A stretch of DNA of 64,000 nt from Mucilaginibacter sp. L3T2-6 (GTDB lineage Bacteria; Bacteroidota; Bacteroidia; Sphingobacteriales; Sphingobacteriaceae), in the NCBI RefSeq assembly GCF_030519355.1, contig NZ_JAUMKC010000011.1, positions 1 through 64,000 of the forward strand, written 5' to 3'. Positions within the stretch are counted from its first letter, which is position 1; every line of letters begins with the position of its first letter. Made by a program: the position numbers and the translations under genes. Under the pieces are notes generated by a model. That model saw only the letters and a list, made by a program, of their open reading frames with translations, was not told the origin of the DNA and made no database searches. Shown piece by piece: positions 9,110 to 19,060 of the stretch.

Positions 9110-12100
9110 ATGAAAAAAAATCTACTTACTTTTTTTCTGTTATTTTCCGGTTTTTCACTTGCTCTTGCTCAAAGCAAAGTGATTAAGGGAAAAGTAACCG
9201 ATCAAAAAGACGGATCGCCCTTACCCGGGGTAACGGTGGTCGCAAAGGGCGCGGAAGGCGCCGGAACGCAAACGGACATTAACGGGCTTTATACCTTAAC
9301 CTTACCCGACGGGGTCACAACCGTTATTTTCAGGTATATCGGTTATAAAGACGCAATTCTGACGGTAAAAGGCGCAACACTGGATGCGCAGCTCCAGACC
9401 GACTCAAAACAATTATCAGAAGTTGTGGTGGTTGGTTATGGCACACAGAAGCGCGGCAGCCTGACGGGTGCTATTTCCTCCGTCTCCGGTAAAGATGTAG
9501 CTGAAACACCTGTGACTTCATTTGAGCAGGCGATTCAGGGCCGGGCTGCCGGCGTTAACATCCAGGCCGGCAATGGTAAACTGGGGCAAGGCATCAAAAT
9601 CAGTATTCGGGGTCAGTCGTCTATTTCGGCAGGTACACAGCCGCTGGTAGTGATAGACGGTATCATTGTTAACCAAACCGACCTTTCCAACAACGGAGCA
9701 ACTTCAAACCCGCTGGCTGACATCAACTTTAACGATATAGATTCCTACCAGATTTTGAAAGATGCTTCAGCCTCTGCAATCTATGGTGCCCGTGCCTCCA
9801 ACGGTGTAATTCTCATCACCACAAAAAAAGGTAAGGCCGGCACGGCTAAGATTAATTTTAACGCTCAGTTTGGCTACAGCGAACCATCCCGTCACCGCAA
9901 ATTTCTAAACAGCGAACAATGGCTGCAAATTGAGAAACGATCGGTAATCGGCGCAGCCAAACAAGACGTATTGAACGGGTATTTTGATACTATGGAAGAG
10001 GCGCTCGATTATGAAAACCTTGATAATACTTTTACAGCTCTTGCAGCCGGAAATACCAATTGGGCGAGCACTAACACCGATTGGGAAAAACAAGCGTATC
10101 AGACCGCGCCGCAACAACAATATGATTTGAATGTTTCAGGCGGTAATGACAAAACAACCTACTACATGGGCTTGCAGGCACTGGACCAAAAAGGTATACT
10201 GAAAGCCAATGCGCTGCAACGTTACAGCGGCAGGGTAAATGTTGAAACCAAGCTGTCACCGGTATTTACGGTAGGCATGAACCTCAACTTTACCCACACT
10301 TATAATGAACGTTTGAGTAATGACGATCAGTTTTCGACACCGTTGCAGCTGGTGGCCTTGTCGCCCATAACGCCGGTGATTGACCCGCGGACCGGCCTGA
10401 TCAGCGGCACTCCGCCCGGTGATCATAATGGTGATTACCCGCTGTATTACAACGCTTTGATTAGTGTGAAAAACGCATACTATCACACGAGCGTTTATCG
10501 CACACTGGGCAACGTATTTGCCAACTGGGAAATAGTTAAGCACCTCACTTTTCGCTCGGAGTTCGGTGTTGACCAAACCAACCAGAACGAAGACAGCTAT
10601 TTTAACAGCCTGACGGCGGCCGATACAGGTACGCCTAACGGTTTTGGCCAAAATACCAATACCAGCATCGTGCACTTCACGGTAAACAACTTTCTTACGT
10701 ATAAAAATACATTTGCTACCGATCACACCCTCGACGTAACTGCCGGTACCAGCTACGAATACAGCCACCTGTATGGTAACGACATCCAGGGCAAGCAGTT
10801 CCCATCCGACTCTTATAAACAAATTGCATCAGCTGCTGTAAAATCCGGCGGTTCGTCTACCCAGTCTGAGTTTAGCTTTGTATCTTACTTTGCTCGTGCC
10901 AACTACGCTTACAAAAGCAAGTACTTGTTATCAGCCAGCGTACGTGAGGACGCTTCTTCAAGGTTCGGTGCTAATAACCGTTATGGTACTTTCCCGTCAG
11001 CTTCTATCGGTTGGGTGCTAAGCCAGGAAAAATTTCTGAACAACTGGCAGGCGTTAAGCGAATTAAAGCTAAGGGCCAGCGTTGGTTTAACCGGCAATGC
11101 TGAAATTGGCGACTATTCTTCACTGGGCTTGTTCTCTGGCGATGCTGGTTACAATGGTACACCCGGTCAACGTTTCAGCCAATTGGCCAATCCTAACCTG
11201 AAATGGGAAAAAACACTGCAATACGACCTTGGTTTTGACTTCGGTTTCTTCAATAACCGATTTTCAGGAGGGTTTGATTATTACCGGAAAAATACCCGCG
11301 ATTTATTGCTGAATGTAAATGTGCCGCAAACTTTAGGTATTGCCTTCCAGACGCAGAACCTGGGCAGGCTGTATAACCAGGGGCTGGAGCTAACCTTATC
11401 TGGCGATATTTTTGTAGGTGCGTTTAAATGGAATGCCAGTCTGAATGCTTCTTATAATATTAATAAGGTTACTTATACCAATGGTCAGGTTATTGATGAC
11501 GGCGCAGACCTGAACCGCGTAATAGAAGGACAACCGGTAGGTGTCTTTTATGGTCCGCAATATGCAGGTGTCGACCCCGCCAACGGTGATGCGATCTATT
11601 ATAAAAATACAAAAAAGCCCGACGGAACGCTGGATAAAACGGTAACCAATAATATCAACGAAGCTTCGCCTGTGCCACTAGGTAATCCTACCCCAAAATA
11701 CAATGCAGGCCTTACCAATACTTTCAACTATAAAAACTTCGATTTGTCGTTTACTTTCCAGGGATCGTTTGGTAATAAAATTTACAACGGAGGCGGTCAG
11801 TACATGAGTTCGTCAGCCAGCAATGGCTTGGACAACCAAACCATCGACCAGCTGAAGTATTGGGATAAACCAGGCGATATTACCAATGTGCCGGAGCCAC
11901 GCGAATTTTATGCCAATGGTACCGACCCTTCAAGCAGGTATTTATCCAGCGGTTCGTACGTAAGACTTAAAACTGTAACGCTGGGCTATACTTTCCCATC
12001 TGCTATGCTCAAAAAAATAAAGGTTGAGAGGCTTAGAATATTTATGAACGCTTACAACCTGTTTATAATTACTAAATATACCGGGTGGGATCCGGAAGTT

Positions 12101-12199
12101 AATACCGACTGGCTGGCAAGCAACATAAATATAGGCAACGACTTTTATGCCGCGCCTCAGCCGCGTACCGTAACTGTTGGTGTAAATGTTGGATTTTAA
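9110..12199 (+). CDS. SusC/RagA-family TonB-linked outer-membrane transporter
   Basis: A 1029-residue outer-membrane importer. Residues 1-21 are a signal peptide ending LALAQ, then a carboxypeptidase-like regulatory domain (about 22-105), the signature SEVVVVGYGTQKRGSLTGA, a plug domain, and a long beta-barrel ending in aromatic F (VGVNVGF). SusC proteins form the channel beneath the SusD lid and use TonB energy to import oligosaccharides or peptides too large for porins. The partner susD-like gene follows after 13 bp. No glycanase, sensor or anti-sigma gene is adjacent, so the ligand cannot be predicted; the next gene, beyond a terminator, is a peptidase. Confidence 0.95.
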   Translation: MKKNLLTFFLLFSGFSLALAQSKVIKGKVTDQKDGSPLPGVTVVAKGAEGAGTQTDINGLYTLTLPDGVTTVIFRYIGYKDAILTVKGATLDAQLQTDSKQLSEVVVVGYGTQKRGSLTGAISSVSGKDVAETPVTSFEQAIQGRAAGVNIQAGNGKLGQGIKISIRGQSSISAGTQPLVVIDGIIVNQTDLSNNGATSNPLADINFNDIDSYQILKDASASAIYGARASNGVILITTKKGKAGTAKINFNAQFGYSEPSRHRKFLNSEQWLQIEKRSVIGAAKQDVLNGYFDTMEEALDYENLDNTFTALAAGNTNWASTNTDWEKQAYQTAPQQQYDLNVSGGNDKTTYYMGLQALDQKGILKANALQRYSGRVNVETKLSPVFTVGMNLNFTHTYNERLSNDDQFSTPLQLVALSPITPVIDPRTGLISGTPPGDHNGDYPLYYNALISVKNAYYHTSVYRTLGNVFANWEIVKHLTFRSEFGVDQTNQNEDSYFNSLTAADTGTPNGFGQNTNTSIVHFTVNNFLTYKNTFATDHTLDVTAGTSYEYSHLYGNDIQGKQFPSDSYKQIASAAVKSGGSSTQSEFSFVSYFARANYAYKSKYLLSASVREDASSRFGANNRYGTFPSASIGWVLSQEKFLNNWQALSELKLRASVGLTGNAEIGDYSSLGLFSGDAGYNGTPGQRFSQLANPNLKWEKTLQYDLGFDFGFFNNRFSGGFDYYRKNTRDLLLNVNVPQTLGIAFQTQNLGRLYNQGLELTLSGDIFVGAFKWNASLNASYNINKVTYTNGQVIDDGADLNRVIEGQPVGVFYGPQYAGVDPANGDAIYYKNTKKPDGTLDKTVTNNINEASPVPLGNPTPKYNAGLTNTFNYKNFDLSFTFQGSFGNKIYNGGGQYMSSSASNGLDNQTIDQLKYWDKPGDITNVPEPREFYANGTDPSSRYLSSGSYVRLKTVTLGYTFPSAMLKKIKVERLRIFMNAYNLFIITKYTGWDPEVNTDWLASNINIGNDFYAAPQPRTVTVGVNVGF

Positions 12200-12212
12200 T
12201 TAGTAAACGACC

Positions 12213-13613
12213 ATGAAAAGATTTAAAAACATATACATAACGGCTTTAAGTACCACATTACTGTTAGGTGCTTGTAATAAGCAACTCGATCTGAAGCCGC
12301 ACCAGTCTATCGAGCAAAGCGTAGCCATCCTTACCGAACAGGATGTGCGTATCACGCTTACAGGAGCTTACAATCGTGCAGGCCTCTCGGACCTCTATGG
12401 CGGCGGTGCATACCTGTACCCGGATTTATTGGCCACCCAAACGGTGATCAGCTGGCATGGTACCTATCAGCAGCTAACCCAAATGTCAAACCAGGCTATT
12501 CCTATTGATAACAGCTTTATTAACGCCACCTGGCTGGATGCTTATGAGGTAATTAACCAGGCTAATAATGTTTTGGCAAACCTTGATAAGGTTTCTGCTG
12601 GTAATAAGGATGAAATAGAGGGCGAGGCAAGATTTTTGCGCGGGATGACCTATTTCGACATGGCGAGATTGTTCGGCCGTGCGTGGAATGACGGCGACCC
12701 TAATACAAACCTCGCTGTGCCTATTGTGCTTACGCCAACTACAGTGATCAGTGCTTCATCGTATGTTACGCGTTCAACAGTTGCACAGGTTTACCAGCAG
12801 GCGATAACCGATCTTACTACAGCCGAAGCTAAGCTGCCCGAATCAAATTCCTATTTAGCCAATAAGTATTCTGCAGCCGCTATTTTGGCGCGTCTTTACT
12901 TACAACAGGGGGATTATGCGAAAGCGCTTAATGAAGCTTCGGGCGTGATTGAGTCTGGCAAGTTTCAGCTAAATGTGAATTATGCTGACGAGTTTCCTTA
13001 TCCGAACCAAAACGCCGTCCATGTTGATAATACGGACGAGGACATATTCGCAATACAGGTAACGGATCAGCAGGGAGTTAACTCTTTAAATACCTATTAT
13101 GCATCAAAAACAGATGGCGGCCGTGGCGATATCCACGTCGACGACAGTTTCCTGGCCTCATTTGAAGCAGGCGATGACCGCGCAAACATAATCCAGTATG
13201 ATGACCCTGCAGATAACACCACAACACTGCGCTGCCATAAATTTGACAACGCAGTGGGTAATGTGCACATTGTACGTTTAGCTGAAATGTATTTGATTAG
13301 GGCCGAATGTAATTTTCGTCTTGGTTCAGCAATTGGCAATACCCCGGTTAACGACATTAACGTTATCCGTGAGCGTGCAAAGCTGGATGATTTAGCCACT
13401 GTTACGCTTGACCAGATTTTGAATGAGCGTGTGCACGAATTATTTTTTGAGGGCGGCTTCTTTTTGCATGATGCCAAGCGGTTAAATAGCCCGTCAAATC
13501 CTGTAACTATCGGCGCATTGCCGGCTACTTCGCCAAAGTTGGTCTTTCCGATACCAAAACAGGAATTAAATGCTAATCCAAAGCTGGTACAAAACCCTGG
13601 CTACGGAAGCTAA
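12213..13613 (+). CDS. SusD/RagB-family nutrient-binding outer-membrane lipoprotein
   Basis: The 466-residue protein begins with a lipoprotein signal (lipobox LLGAC, Cys21) and carries the SusD fold: N-terminal TPR-like helices (AEARFLRGMTYFDMARLFG region), a middle ligand-binding part, and the C-terminal RagB segment (RLAEMYLIRAECNFRLG, NERVHELFFEG). It should sit on the cell surface as the lid of the preceding SusC channel. It is shorter than many SusD proteins (500-600 residues) but complete, starting 13 bp after SusC and ending before a strong terminator. Confidence 0.94.
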   Translation: MKRFKNIYITALSTTLLLGACNKQLDLKPHQSIEQSVAILTEQDVRITLTGAYNRAGLSDLYGGGAYLYPDLLATQTVISWHGTYQQLTQMSNQAIPIDNSFINATWLDAYEVINQANNVLANLDKVSAGNKDEIEGEARFLRGMTYFDMARLFGRAWNDGDPNTNLAVPIVLTPTTVISASSYVTRSTVAQVYQQAITDLTTAEAKLPESNSYLANKYSAAAILARLYLQQGDYAKALNEASGVIESGKFQLNVNYADEFPYPNQNAVHVDNTDEDIFAIQVTDQQGVNSLNTYYASKTDGGRGDIHVDDSFLASFEAGDDRANIIQYDDPADNTTTLRCHKFDNAVGNVHIVRLAEMYLIRAECNFRLGSAIGNTPVNDINVIRERAKLDDLATVTLDQILNERVHELFFEGGFFLHDAKRLNSPSNPVTIGALPATSPKLVFPIPKQELNANPKLVQNPGYGS

Positions 13614-13632
13614 CAAAACCTGCTATTTTACA

Positions 13633-13659
13633 CCGGGGCCATTGTGCCCCGGTTTTTTT
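13633..13659 (+). terminator. Rho-independent terminator of the susC-susD pair
   Basis: CCGGGGC (13633-13639) pairs with GCCCCGG (13646-13652), followed by seven T residues. It lies 20 bp past the susD stop and separates the pair from the peptidase gene. Confidence 0.9.
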
Positions 13660-13703
13660 ATTGCTTAAACATTTGTAAATTACTTGCATCTATTAACATC
13701 ACA

Positions 13704-15683
13704 ATGAGAAAAGCCTTACTGTTGGTATTCGCGTCCTTTATTTCCGCTGCTGTTTTCGCCCAAAACTCAAAGCCGGTTTTTAAGCCCGCAGATTTTCTGA
13801 AAATTAAGCACTTAAGCGATCCGCGGGTTTCGCCTGACGATAAATGGGTTGCCTATAGCCTGTCTGAGGTGGATACTGCAAAAGATGCACGCGTTTCACA
13901 CCTCTGGATGCAAAGCCTGACAGGCAATGAATCGATAGAGCTTACCCATGGCCCCGAACCGGCATCAACCCCGCGCTGGAGTCCGGACGGCCGTTACCTG
14001 GCTTTTTTATCTTCTCGTGAATCTAAAAGCGGATCCCAGGTTTGGCTGATGGACAGGAGGGGTGGCGAGGCAAAAAAACTTACCGATATCAAAGGCGATT
14101 TAGGAGACTACTCATGGTCCCCTGACTCGAAGAAATTACTGCTGTCAATAGAAGACCCTGAAAGTAAAGCCAAAGAGGAACCCAAAAATCCGTTGCCAAT
14201 AAAAATAGACCGTTATCATTTTAAACAGGACATGGAAGGGTATTTAAAGCACCGCCATACACACCTGTATCTTTTTGATATCGGAAGCAAAAAAACAGAT
14301 ACTCTTACCAAAGGAGAAACGGATGAACAGCAGGCGGAGTGGTCGCCTGACGGTACCAAGATAGCCTTTGTAAGCAATCGTACGCAAGACCCCGAGCGTG
14401 ATGACAACTCTGATATTTTTACCGTTGAAGCAAAGCCAAATGGGCAACTTACCCAGCTTACTACCTGGAAGGGACATGATAATACACCGAAGTGGAGTCC
14501 TGATGGAAAGTACATTGCTTATTTGCGCTCAACAGCGGGAGAGGAGTATACTATTTATGACCAGGAAATACTCTGCCTGATGAATGCCGACGGAAAAAAT
14601 AGCGTGCCGCTTACTTTGCAGATGGACAGGCCGGTATCGACACCCACGTGGAGTAAAGACGGCAAAAGCCTGGCGTTTTTACTAAGCGATGACCGGCGGA
14701 ATTACCTTGCCCGATACGATGTTTCCGCTAATAACATAGTTACCGTAAATACCGGGAATTACGGTATCAGCAACATTGTACCTTTTGGTGATAACAACTG
14801 GGTGGTTGAATTCAGCACGCCCTATGTGCCGGTTGAACTATACGCTGCAGAAAACGGCGGACTGCGCAGGTTAACTCATCACCAGGATTGGCTTAATGAC
14901 GTAAAGTTAGCCCATGTGCAGGGCTTCAGGTCTAAAAGCAAGGATGGTACGCAGGTTTCAGGGCTGGTTTATACGCCTGATAGCGTGCGCAAGGGTAAAT
15001 TGCCATTTATCCTGTTTATTCATGGCGGTCCGGTTGATCAGGACGATTATACCTTTGATGCTACACGGCAAATATTGGCGTGTGCCGGTTATGCGGTAGC
15101 AGCAGTTAATTACCGCGGCAGCTATGGGAGAGGCCTTAAATATATCAATGCGATTAATGCAGACTGGGGCAACAAGGAAGTGAAAGACCTTTTAGGGGCG
15201 GTTGACGAGTTGGTAAAAGAAGGCGTTGCCGATCCTGACCATTTAGGCATTGGCGGGTGGAGCTACGGCGGCATATTAACCGACTATACAATAGCATCCG
15301 ATACGCGTTTTAAAGCTGCGGCGAGCGGCGCCGGAAGCGCCCTGCAGACAACCATGTACGGTAGTGACCAGTATGTGTTGCAATATGAGCATGAGCTTGG
15401 CCAGCCATGGAAAAGCCAGGACAAATGGATCAAATTATCTTATCCCTTCTTCCACGCCGACAGAATTAAAACGCCGGTGTTGTTTATGTCGGGCTTAAAG
15501 GATTTTAATGTACCTACGGCAGGCAGCGAACAAATGTATATGGCGCTGAAATCGCAAAATATTCCAACCGAGTTAATTCTATATCCCAACCAGTATCACG
15601 GCCTAACCGTTCCAAGCTACCAGGCAGATCGCTTAAACAGGTATATAAAATGGTTTGATAAGTATTTGAAGGGCGTCAATTAG
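13704..15683 (+). CDS. S9-family prolyl oligopeptidase (dipeptidyl/acylaminoacyl peptidase type), exported
   Basis: The ATG at 13704 gives a signal peptide (MRKALLLVFASFISAAVFAQ) and a 659-residue protein. An upstream in-frame start at 13644 lies inside the preceding terminator and is rejected. An N-terminal beta-propeller of WSPDG-type repeats (about 30-400) precedes an alpha/beta-hydrolase domain with catalytic Ser520 (GGWSYGG), Asp600 (GLKDFNVP) and His632 (NQYHGL). These serine peptidases cleave short peptides, probably in the periplasm. Its place after the SusC/SusD pair makes a role in peptide use possible, but the terminator argues for separate transcription. Confidence 0.93.
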   Translation: MRKALLLVFASFISAAVFAQNSKPVFKPADFLKIKHLSDPRVSPDDKWVAYSLSEVDTAKDARVSHLWMQSLTGNESIELTHGPEPASTPRWSPDGRYLAFLSSRESKSGSQVWLMDRRGGEAKKLTDIKGDLGDYSWSPDSKKLLLSIEDPESKAKEEPKNPLPIKIDRYHFKQDMEGYLKHRHTHLYLFDIGSKKTDTLTKGETDEQQAEWSPDGTKIAFVSNRTQDPERDDNSDIFTVEAKPNGQLTQLTTWKGHDNTPKWSPDGKYIAYLRSTAGEEYTIYDQEILCLMNADGKNSVPLTLQMDRPVSTPTWSKDGKSLAFLLSDDRRNYLARYDVSANNIVTVNTGNYGISNIVPFGDNNWVVEFSTPYVPVELYAAENGGLRRLTHHQDWLNDVKLAHVQGFRSKSKDGTQVSGLVYTPDSVRKGKLPFILFIHGGPVDQDDYTFDATRQILACAGYAVAAVNYRGSYGRGLKYINAINADWGNKEVKDLLGAVDELVKEGVADPDHLGIGGWSYGGILTDYTIASDTRFKAAASGAGSALQTTMYGSDQYVLQYEHELGQPWKSQDKWIKLSYPFFHADRIKTPVLFMSGLKDFNVPTAGSEQMYMALKSQNIPTELILYPNQYHGLTVPSYQADRLNRYIKWFDKYLKGVN

Positions 15684-15710
15684 TAATCAGAGGTAAGCGA
15701 TTAGGCTGCG

Positions 15711-17057
15711 CTATTGCCCGCCGGTTTGCTTGTCTGCCGCAGTCGGCGGAATTAGTTTATAATTCAATCCCTTTGCGGTTTTAAGGCTATCCGGTACTAT
15801 TACGCTTGCTGAGCGCAGGGCCTGTAAGCAACTGTAAGTTTTTTTCCAATCCTTCGGATATTTTTTGCTCATGGCAGCTGTGTCGGCCTTGTCGTAAAAG
15901 TTAACAATATTCCGTTTAAGATTGGCCGTCAGGTTAGTGAATTTTGACTCTTCCAGATTCTCTATAAGTTTTGCATACGACATATCAGCCAGTTCATATT
16001 CTCCAATATGGGTTGGTTTGCCGGTATCATAGTCAACATCAGGAAGCTCGAGTGGCTTTTTATGCAGGTGGCTGAGCGCCCCATGGTAATGCACCAATAC
16101 AGTATCAAAGCTTTTAATAAATGTCTCCTCGCCTTTTGGGCCGGGGTCCTTGAAAGTAAGTGCTTTCAGAGGCCCCACTTTAGGCAATATCCTTATAAGA
16201 AAAGCAACAAGCTTTTGGCCAAGGGTACCGGTAGTATGCGATGAACCGAACTCTTTGATATAGGCCTTACGTTTCATTTTGTAATGGAAAGAATGCGCGT
16301 TTGCCGCAGGGTTAGCTTTTAATATTTCATCTTTTCGCATTCGCCATGCTGCGCGGGTTACCGTAGGCATCAGGCTTTTAACTGACCACCGGTAAGTAGA
16401 AATAGCGAGGTCGAGATCGCCGAAAACGTTGTTAATGTCTTCCCCGTATGTTTTTAAAAATGCCCTTTCAAGTACCGGGCGGGCGACCTCAAATCCAATA
16501 AAATCATGATAGGCCTCGGCAGCGTAATTACCTTTGGCAACCTCCAAAACATCAAATGATAATTCAACTCTTGAATGCGAGATGTGGTTCTCGCCATAAG
16601 TGACAATATTGCCAAATTTCGCCTTCATTTTTGGATAAACTATAGGCACGACATGGTTGGTTCCTATCGAATGCCCGTATTTGTCGGCCATATAATGGCA
16701 AAGCGCACCAAGTGCAAATGCATATTCGTTTATATTTTGCGACTCGTTCAGAAGATTCTCCACAAAGTCGCCGCTGCGTACATAATGCGCCAGGTTAGTA
16801 AAATATAAACTGCCAAAAGGGAAATAGCCCATATCCGGCAGTAAGCAGCCTCCGTAGGCATAAGCATGGGCCTTTTTAAGATCTTCTTCTGTAGCTTTCG
16901 GAAATTTTAGTTTTAGAAGTGGTTTAATATTATTTGCCCAGCTGGCGTCGATTAACGCTTCATGGGTTAATACGGAATATGCCCCCGCAGAAATAGGGCT
17001 AAGCATAAAAGTAACTGCCAGCACACAGGCTACCCGTAAGACGAACGGCTTTATCAT
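15711..17057 (-). CDS. Zinc-dependent phospholipase C family protein, exported
   Basis: A signal peptide ending near SAGA is followed by YSVLTHEALIDASW, matching the start of the zinc-dependent phospholipase C/S1-P1 nuclease-like fold, with further His/Asp zinc-ligand candidates at GCLLPDMGYF, LAHYVRSGDFV, FALGALCHYMADKYGH and HIGTNHVV-like positions. The 448 residues exceed classical bacterial PLC enzymes (about 250-280), with an extra C-terminal helical half. It is predicted to be secreted to the periplasm or beyond; the phospholipid substrate is inferred only from family. It converges with the S9 peptidase gene over a 27-bp gap. Confidence 0.8.
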   Translation of the reverse strand: MIKPFVLRVACVLAVTFMLSPISAGAYSVLTHEALIDASWANNIKPLLKLKFPKATEEDLKKAHAYAYGGCLLPDMGYFPFGSLYFTNLAHYVRSGDFVENLLNESQNINEYAFALGALCHYMADKYGHSIGTNHVVPIVYPKMKAKFGNIVTYGENHISHSRVELSFDVLEVAKGNYAAEAYHDFIGFEVARPVLERAFLKTYGEDINNVFGDLDLAISTYRWSVKSLMPTVTRAAWRMRKDEILKANPAANAHSFHYKMKRKAYIKEFGSSHTTGTLGQKLVAFLIRILPKVGPLKALTFKDPGPKGEETFIKSFDTVLVHYHGALSHLHKKPLELPDVDYDTGKPTHIGEYELADMSYAKLIENLEESKFTNLTANLKRNIVNFYDKADTAAMSKKYPKDWKKTYSCLQALRSASVIVPDSLKTAKGLNYKLIPPTAADKQTGGQ

Positions 17058-17175
17058 TTACAATCGGCTCGAAATTATTTTATAAATGCAAAACACGTAG
17101 AAAAGTTTTAAGACAGAAAAAATTTCATGCAGCAGGATGCTGCGGCTGGTTAATCCCGGCTTTTTAGCACATCAC

Positions 17176-17213
17176 AATAAAAAGCCCCGGCAAACATTTG
17201 TTGACCGGAGCTT
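17176..17213 (-). terminator. Rho-independent terminator of the DUF6515 gene
   Basis: On the minus strand AGCTCCGG pairs with CCGGGGCT (one T-G pair), followed by TTTTATTG. It lies 25 bp past the DUF6515 stop codon. Confidence 0.75.
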
Positions 17214-17237
17214 CTGAGATTGTAAACTCAAATTATC

Positions 17238-18365
17238 TTAATTTACGGGTTCATCGCCGGGTGTACTTACCACTTTATAAACACGTTTCCCGGAGGTGTC
17301 TGTCGTCTCCTGGTAGTACACATCATCAGGCGAAACATATAATGTTTGTCCGTTGATATGAATTGTCCGGGTACCTTGAGGTAATTCGTCATAAATATCG
17401 CCGGTTTGCGGTAATTGATCGGCCTGACCGTTATCAACCTGCCCGCCATTGCTTGTTTCCAGGTGGCCATCTTTACCCGCAACTACATATACCTGTGAGC
17501 CGTCATCTTTAGTAACAGGTTGGTAGTAAACACCGTTCAACTCGTAATACTGCTCTCCATTAATGTTAATTGCTTGTGCGTTTGACGGCAATTCTTTTAT
17601 TTCAGCGCCAAGAGGCGGTTCGACCACTGTGTACTGGTTATTGTCATAGTTATAAAAATAGCCATCACTGTAATAATACTGAAGGCCATCCCACCAGAAA
17701 GGATAATAACCGTAAGGCAGAACGCCTAACTGAAAACCTATACGAGGGTAGTACAGGCTGGCGTAAAATCCGCTATTGAAGTAAAAGCCGCCGCGGTAAC
17801 CCCAGTAATAACGGCCACCCCAATAAGATGGCCCATAATAACGGTACCTGCCATAGTAGCCCGGACGATAATAACCGCCCCTGTAACCACCACGATAATA
17901 ACCGCCACGGTAGCCATAAGAGCCCCTGTAACCGCGGGCGCCAACATAACCGCGTGAACCTGGATAGCCACGATAACCTGTAGCCGGACGCGCAGCGCCT
18001 ACGCGGTTACTGTAAGAACGATTAACCTGTGGCCTGCCGAAAGCTGTGTTGCCTCGCGGCGAAATGCCGGGACGTGAACCGAAAGAACGTGAACCGAATG
18101 AACGGGAAGATACTGACGGCCGACCGCCGGAAAAACCGCCGCGTGAAAAACTGCCGCTGTTTACATGGCTGCCGCCGGAGAACCCTCCGCGGGCAGCGCC
18201 ACCGAAATGACTTCCCCCGCCGCCGCCAAAATGACCGCCGCCACCGCCGCCAAAATGACCGCCGCCACCGCCGCCTCTGTGCTGGGCATCAGCAGGTAAA
18301 GCTAAAAACAGACAAATAAGTCCGCTGAAGCTTGTAAATAATAAATATTTTAACGCCTTTTTCAT
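17238..18365 (-). CDS. DUF6515-family glycine/tyrosine-rich exported protein
   Basis: The 375-residue protein has a signal peptide (about 1-27, ending ADAQ), a Gly/His/Phe repeat block (GGGGGHF units, about 28-60), a Ser/Arg/Gly region, then RGGYYRGGYRGGYY-like repeats (about 140-190). The C-terminal half (about 215-375) holds two related modules with PPLGAEIKELPSNAQ and NGEQYYELNGVYYQPV, which I recognise as DUF6515. It is likely an envelope or secreted protein; function unknown. The low-complexity half suggests a structural or adhesive role (inference). It has its own terminator. Confidence 0.8.
   Translation of the reverse strand: MKKALKYLLFTSFSGLICLFLALPADAQHRGGGGGGHFGGGGGGHFGGGGGSHFGGAARGGFSGGSHVNSGSFSRGGFSGGRPSVSSRSFGSRSFGSRPGISPRGNTAFGRPQVNRSYSNRVGAARPATGYRGYPGSRGYVGARGYRGSYGYRGGYYRGGYRGGYYRPGYYGRYRYYGPSYWGGRYYWGYRGGFYFNSGFYASLYYPRIGFQLGVLPYGYYPFWWDGLQYYYSDGYFYNYDNNQYTVVEPPLGAEIKELPSNAQAININGEQYYELNGVYYQPVTKDDGSQVYVVAGKDGHLETSNGGQVDNGQADQLPQTGDIYDELPQGTRTIHINGQTLYVSPDDVYYQETTDTSGKRVYKVVSTPGDEPVN
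18226..18273 (-). repeat. 24-bp tandem repeat inside the DUF6515 gene
   Basis: Two exact copies of a 24-bp unit, plus a degenerate third at about 18202-18225, encode the GGGGGHF-type glycine repeats. Copy number may vary between strains by slippage; this is in frame, so it would change protein length only. Confidence 0.7.
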
Positions 18366-18572
18366 GTTGTTTTGATTAACAGTTTTTGCAGCTGTCTTAG
18401 TAATAGACTAATAATACTCCGAACGGTTTAATTGTTGTTTAATTATTTTATCCAACAACTGTACCTTCATTTGGTGTTGGTTTATTTTGCCAGGGCTTAC
18501 ACAAATCGATCAATGTATTTATATCTTCGCAATTGGGGTTCTGTAGAAGGAACCAGCTAAACTTAATTAAAA

Positions 18573-19049
18573 ATGACTATTAGAGACACCAATTCACTTA
18601 ACCAGGTTGCTGAATTTCATTCGACTTTTAAACATCCGATAATAAAAAAGCCGGCAATGCCATCTAAAGAGCGTGCAGCCCTGCGTATTTCCCTTTTAGC
18701 GGAAGAATTAAAAGAGTTGCAGGAGGCTGTAGATAATGACGATTTGGTCGAGGTCGCCGATGCTTTATGCGATTTGCAATACGTGTTATCGGGCGCCATA
18801 TTGGAATTCGGGCTTGCCGAAAAGTTTAAGGAATTGTTTGATGAAGTTCATCGTTCCAACATGAGCAAAGCCTGTAAAACTATAGAGGAAGCAGAACAAA
18901 CTATCGCCCACTATAAGAATACCGCTGATACTGACTCACATCATAAAGAGATTGACGGGCTGTTCCTGGTATACCGTACGGCAGACAATAAAACGCTTAA
19001 ATCGATAAACTACTCACCTGCGGCTTTAAGGGAAATATTGGAGAGGTAA
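18573..19049 (+). CDS. MazG-like all-alpha nucleoside triphosphate pyrophosphohydrolase
   Basis: The 158-residue protein has the all-alpha NTP pyrophosphatase metal-binding pattern: E44, E45 and E48 (EELKE) on one helix and E60, D63 and D67 (EVADALCD) on the next. The family hydrolyses nucleotides to monophosphate and pyrophosphate, commonly to clean the pool of aberrant dNTPs, but includes phosphoribosyl-ATP pyrophosphatase relatives, so the exact substrate is open. It is a single gene; a weak -7-like TATCTTCG lies at 18522-18529. Confidence 0.85.
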   Translation: MTIRDTNSLNQVAEFHSTFKHPIIKKPAMPSKERAALRISLLAEELKELQEAVDNDDLVEVADALCDLQYVLSGAILEFGLAEKFKELFDEVHRSNMSKACKTIEEAEQTIAHYKNTADTDSHHKEIDGLFLVYRTADNKTLKSINYSPAALREILER

Positions 19050-19060
19050 AATTTTAAGAA

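Noticed and set aside
10256..10822. 188-codon minus-strand frame inside the SusC gene
   Set aside because: It is antisense to conserved SusC barrel sequence and has no recognisable domain or promoter.
13644..13703. Longer N-terminus for the S9 peptidase from the ATG at 13644
   Set aside because: It lies inside the susD terminator hairpin and would precede an otherwise perfect signal peptide.
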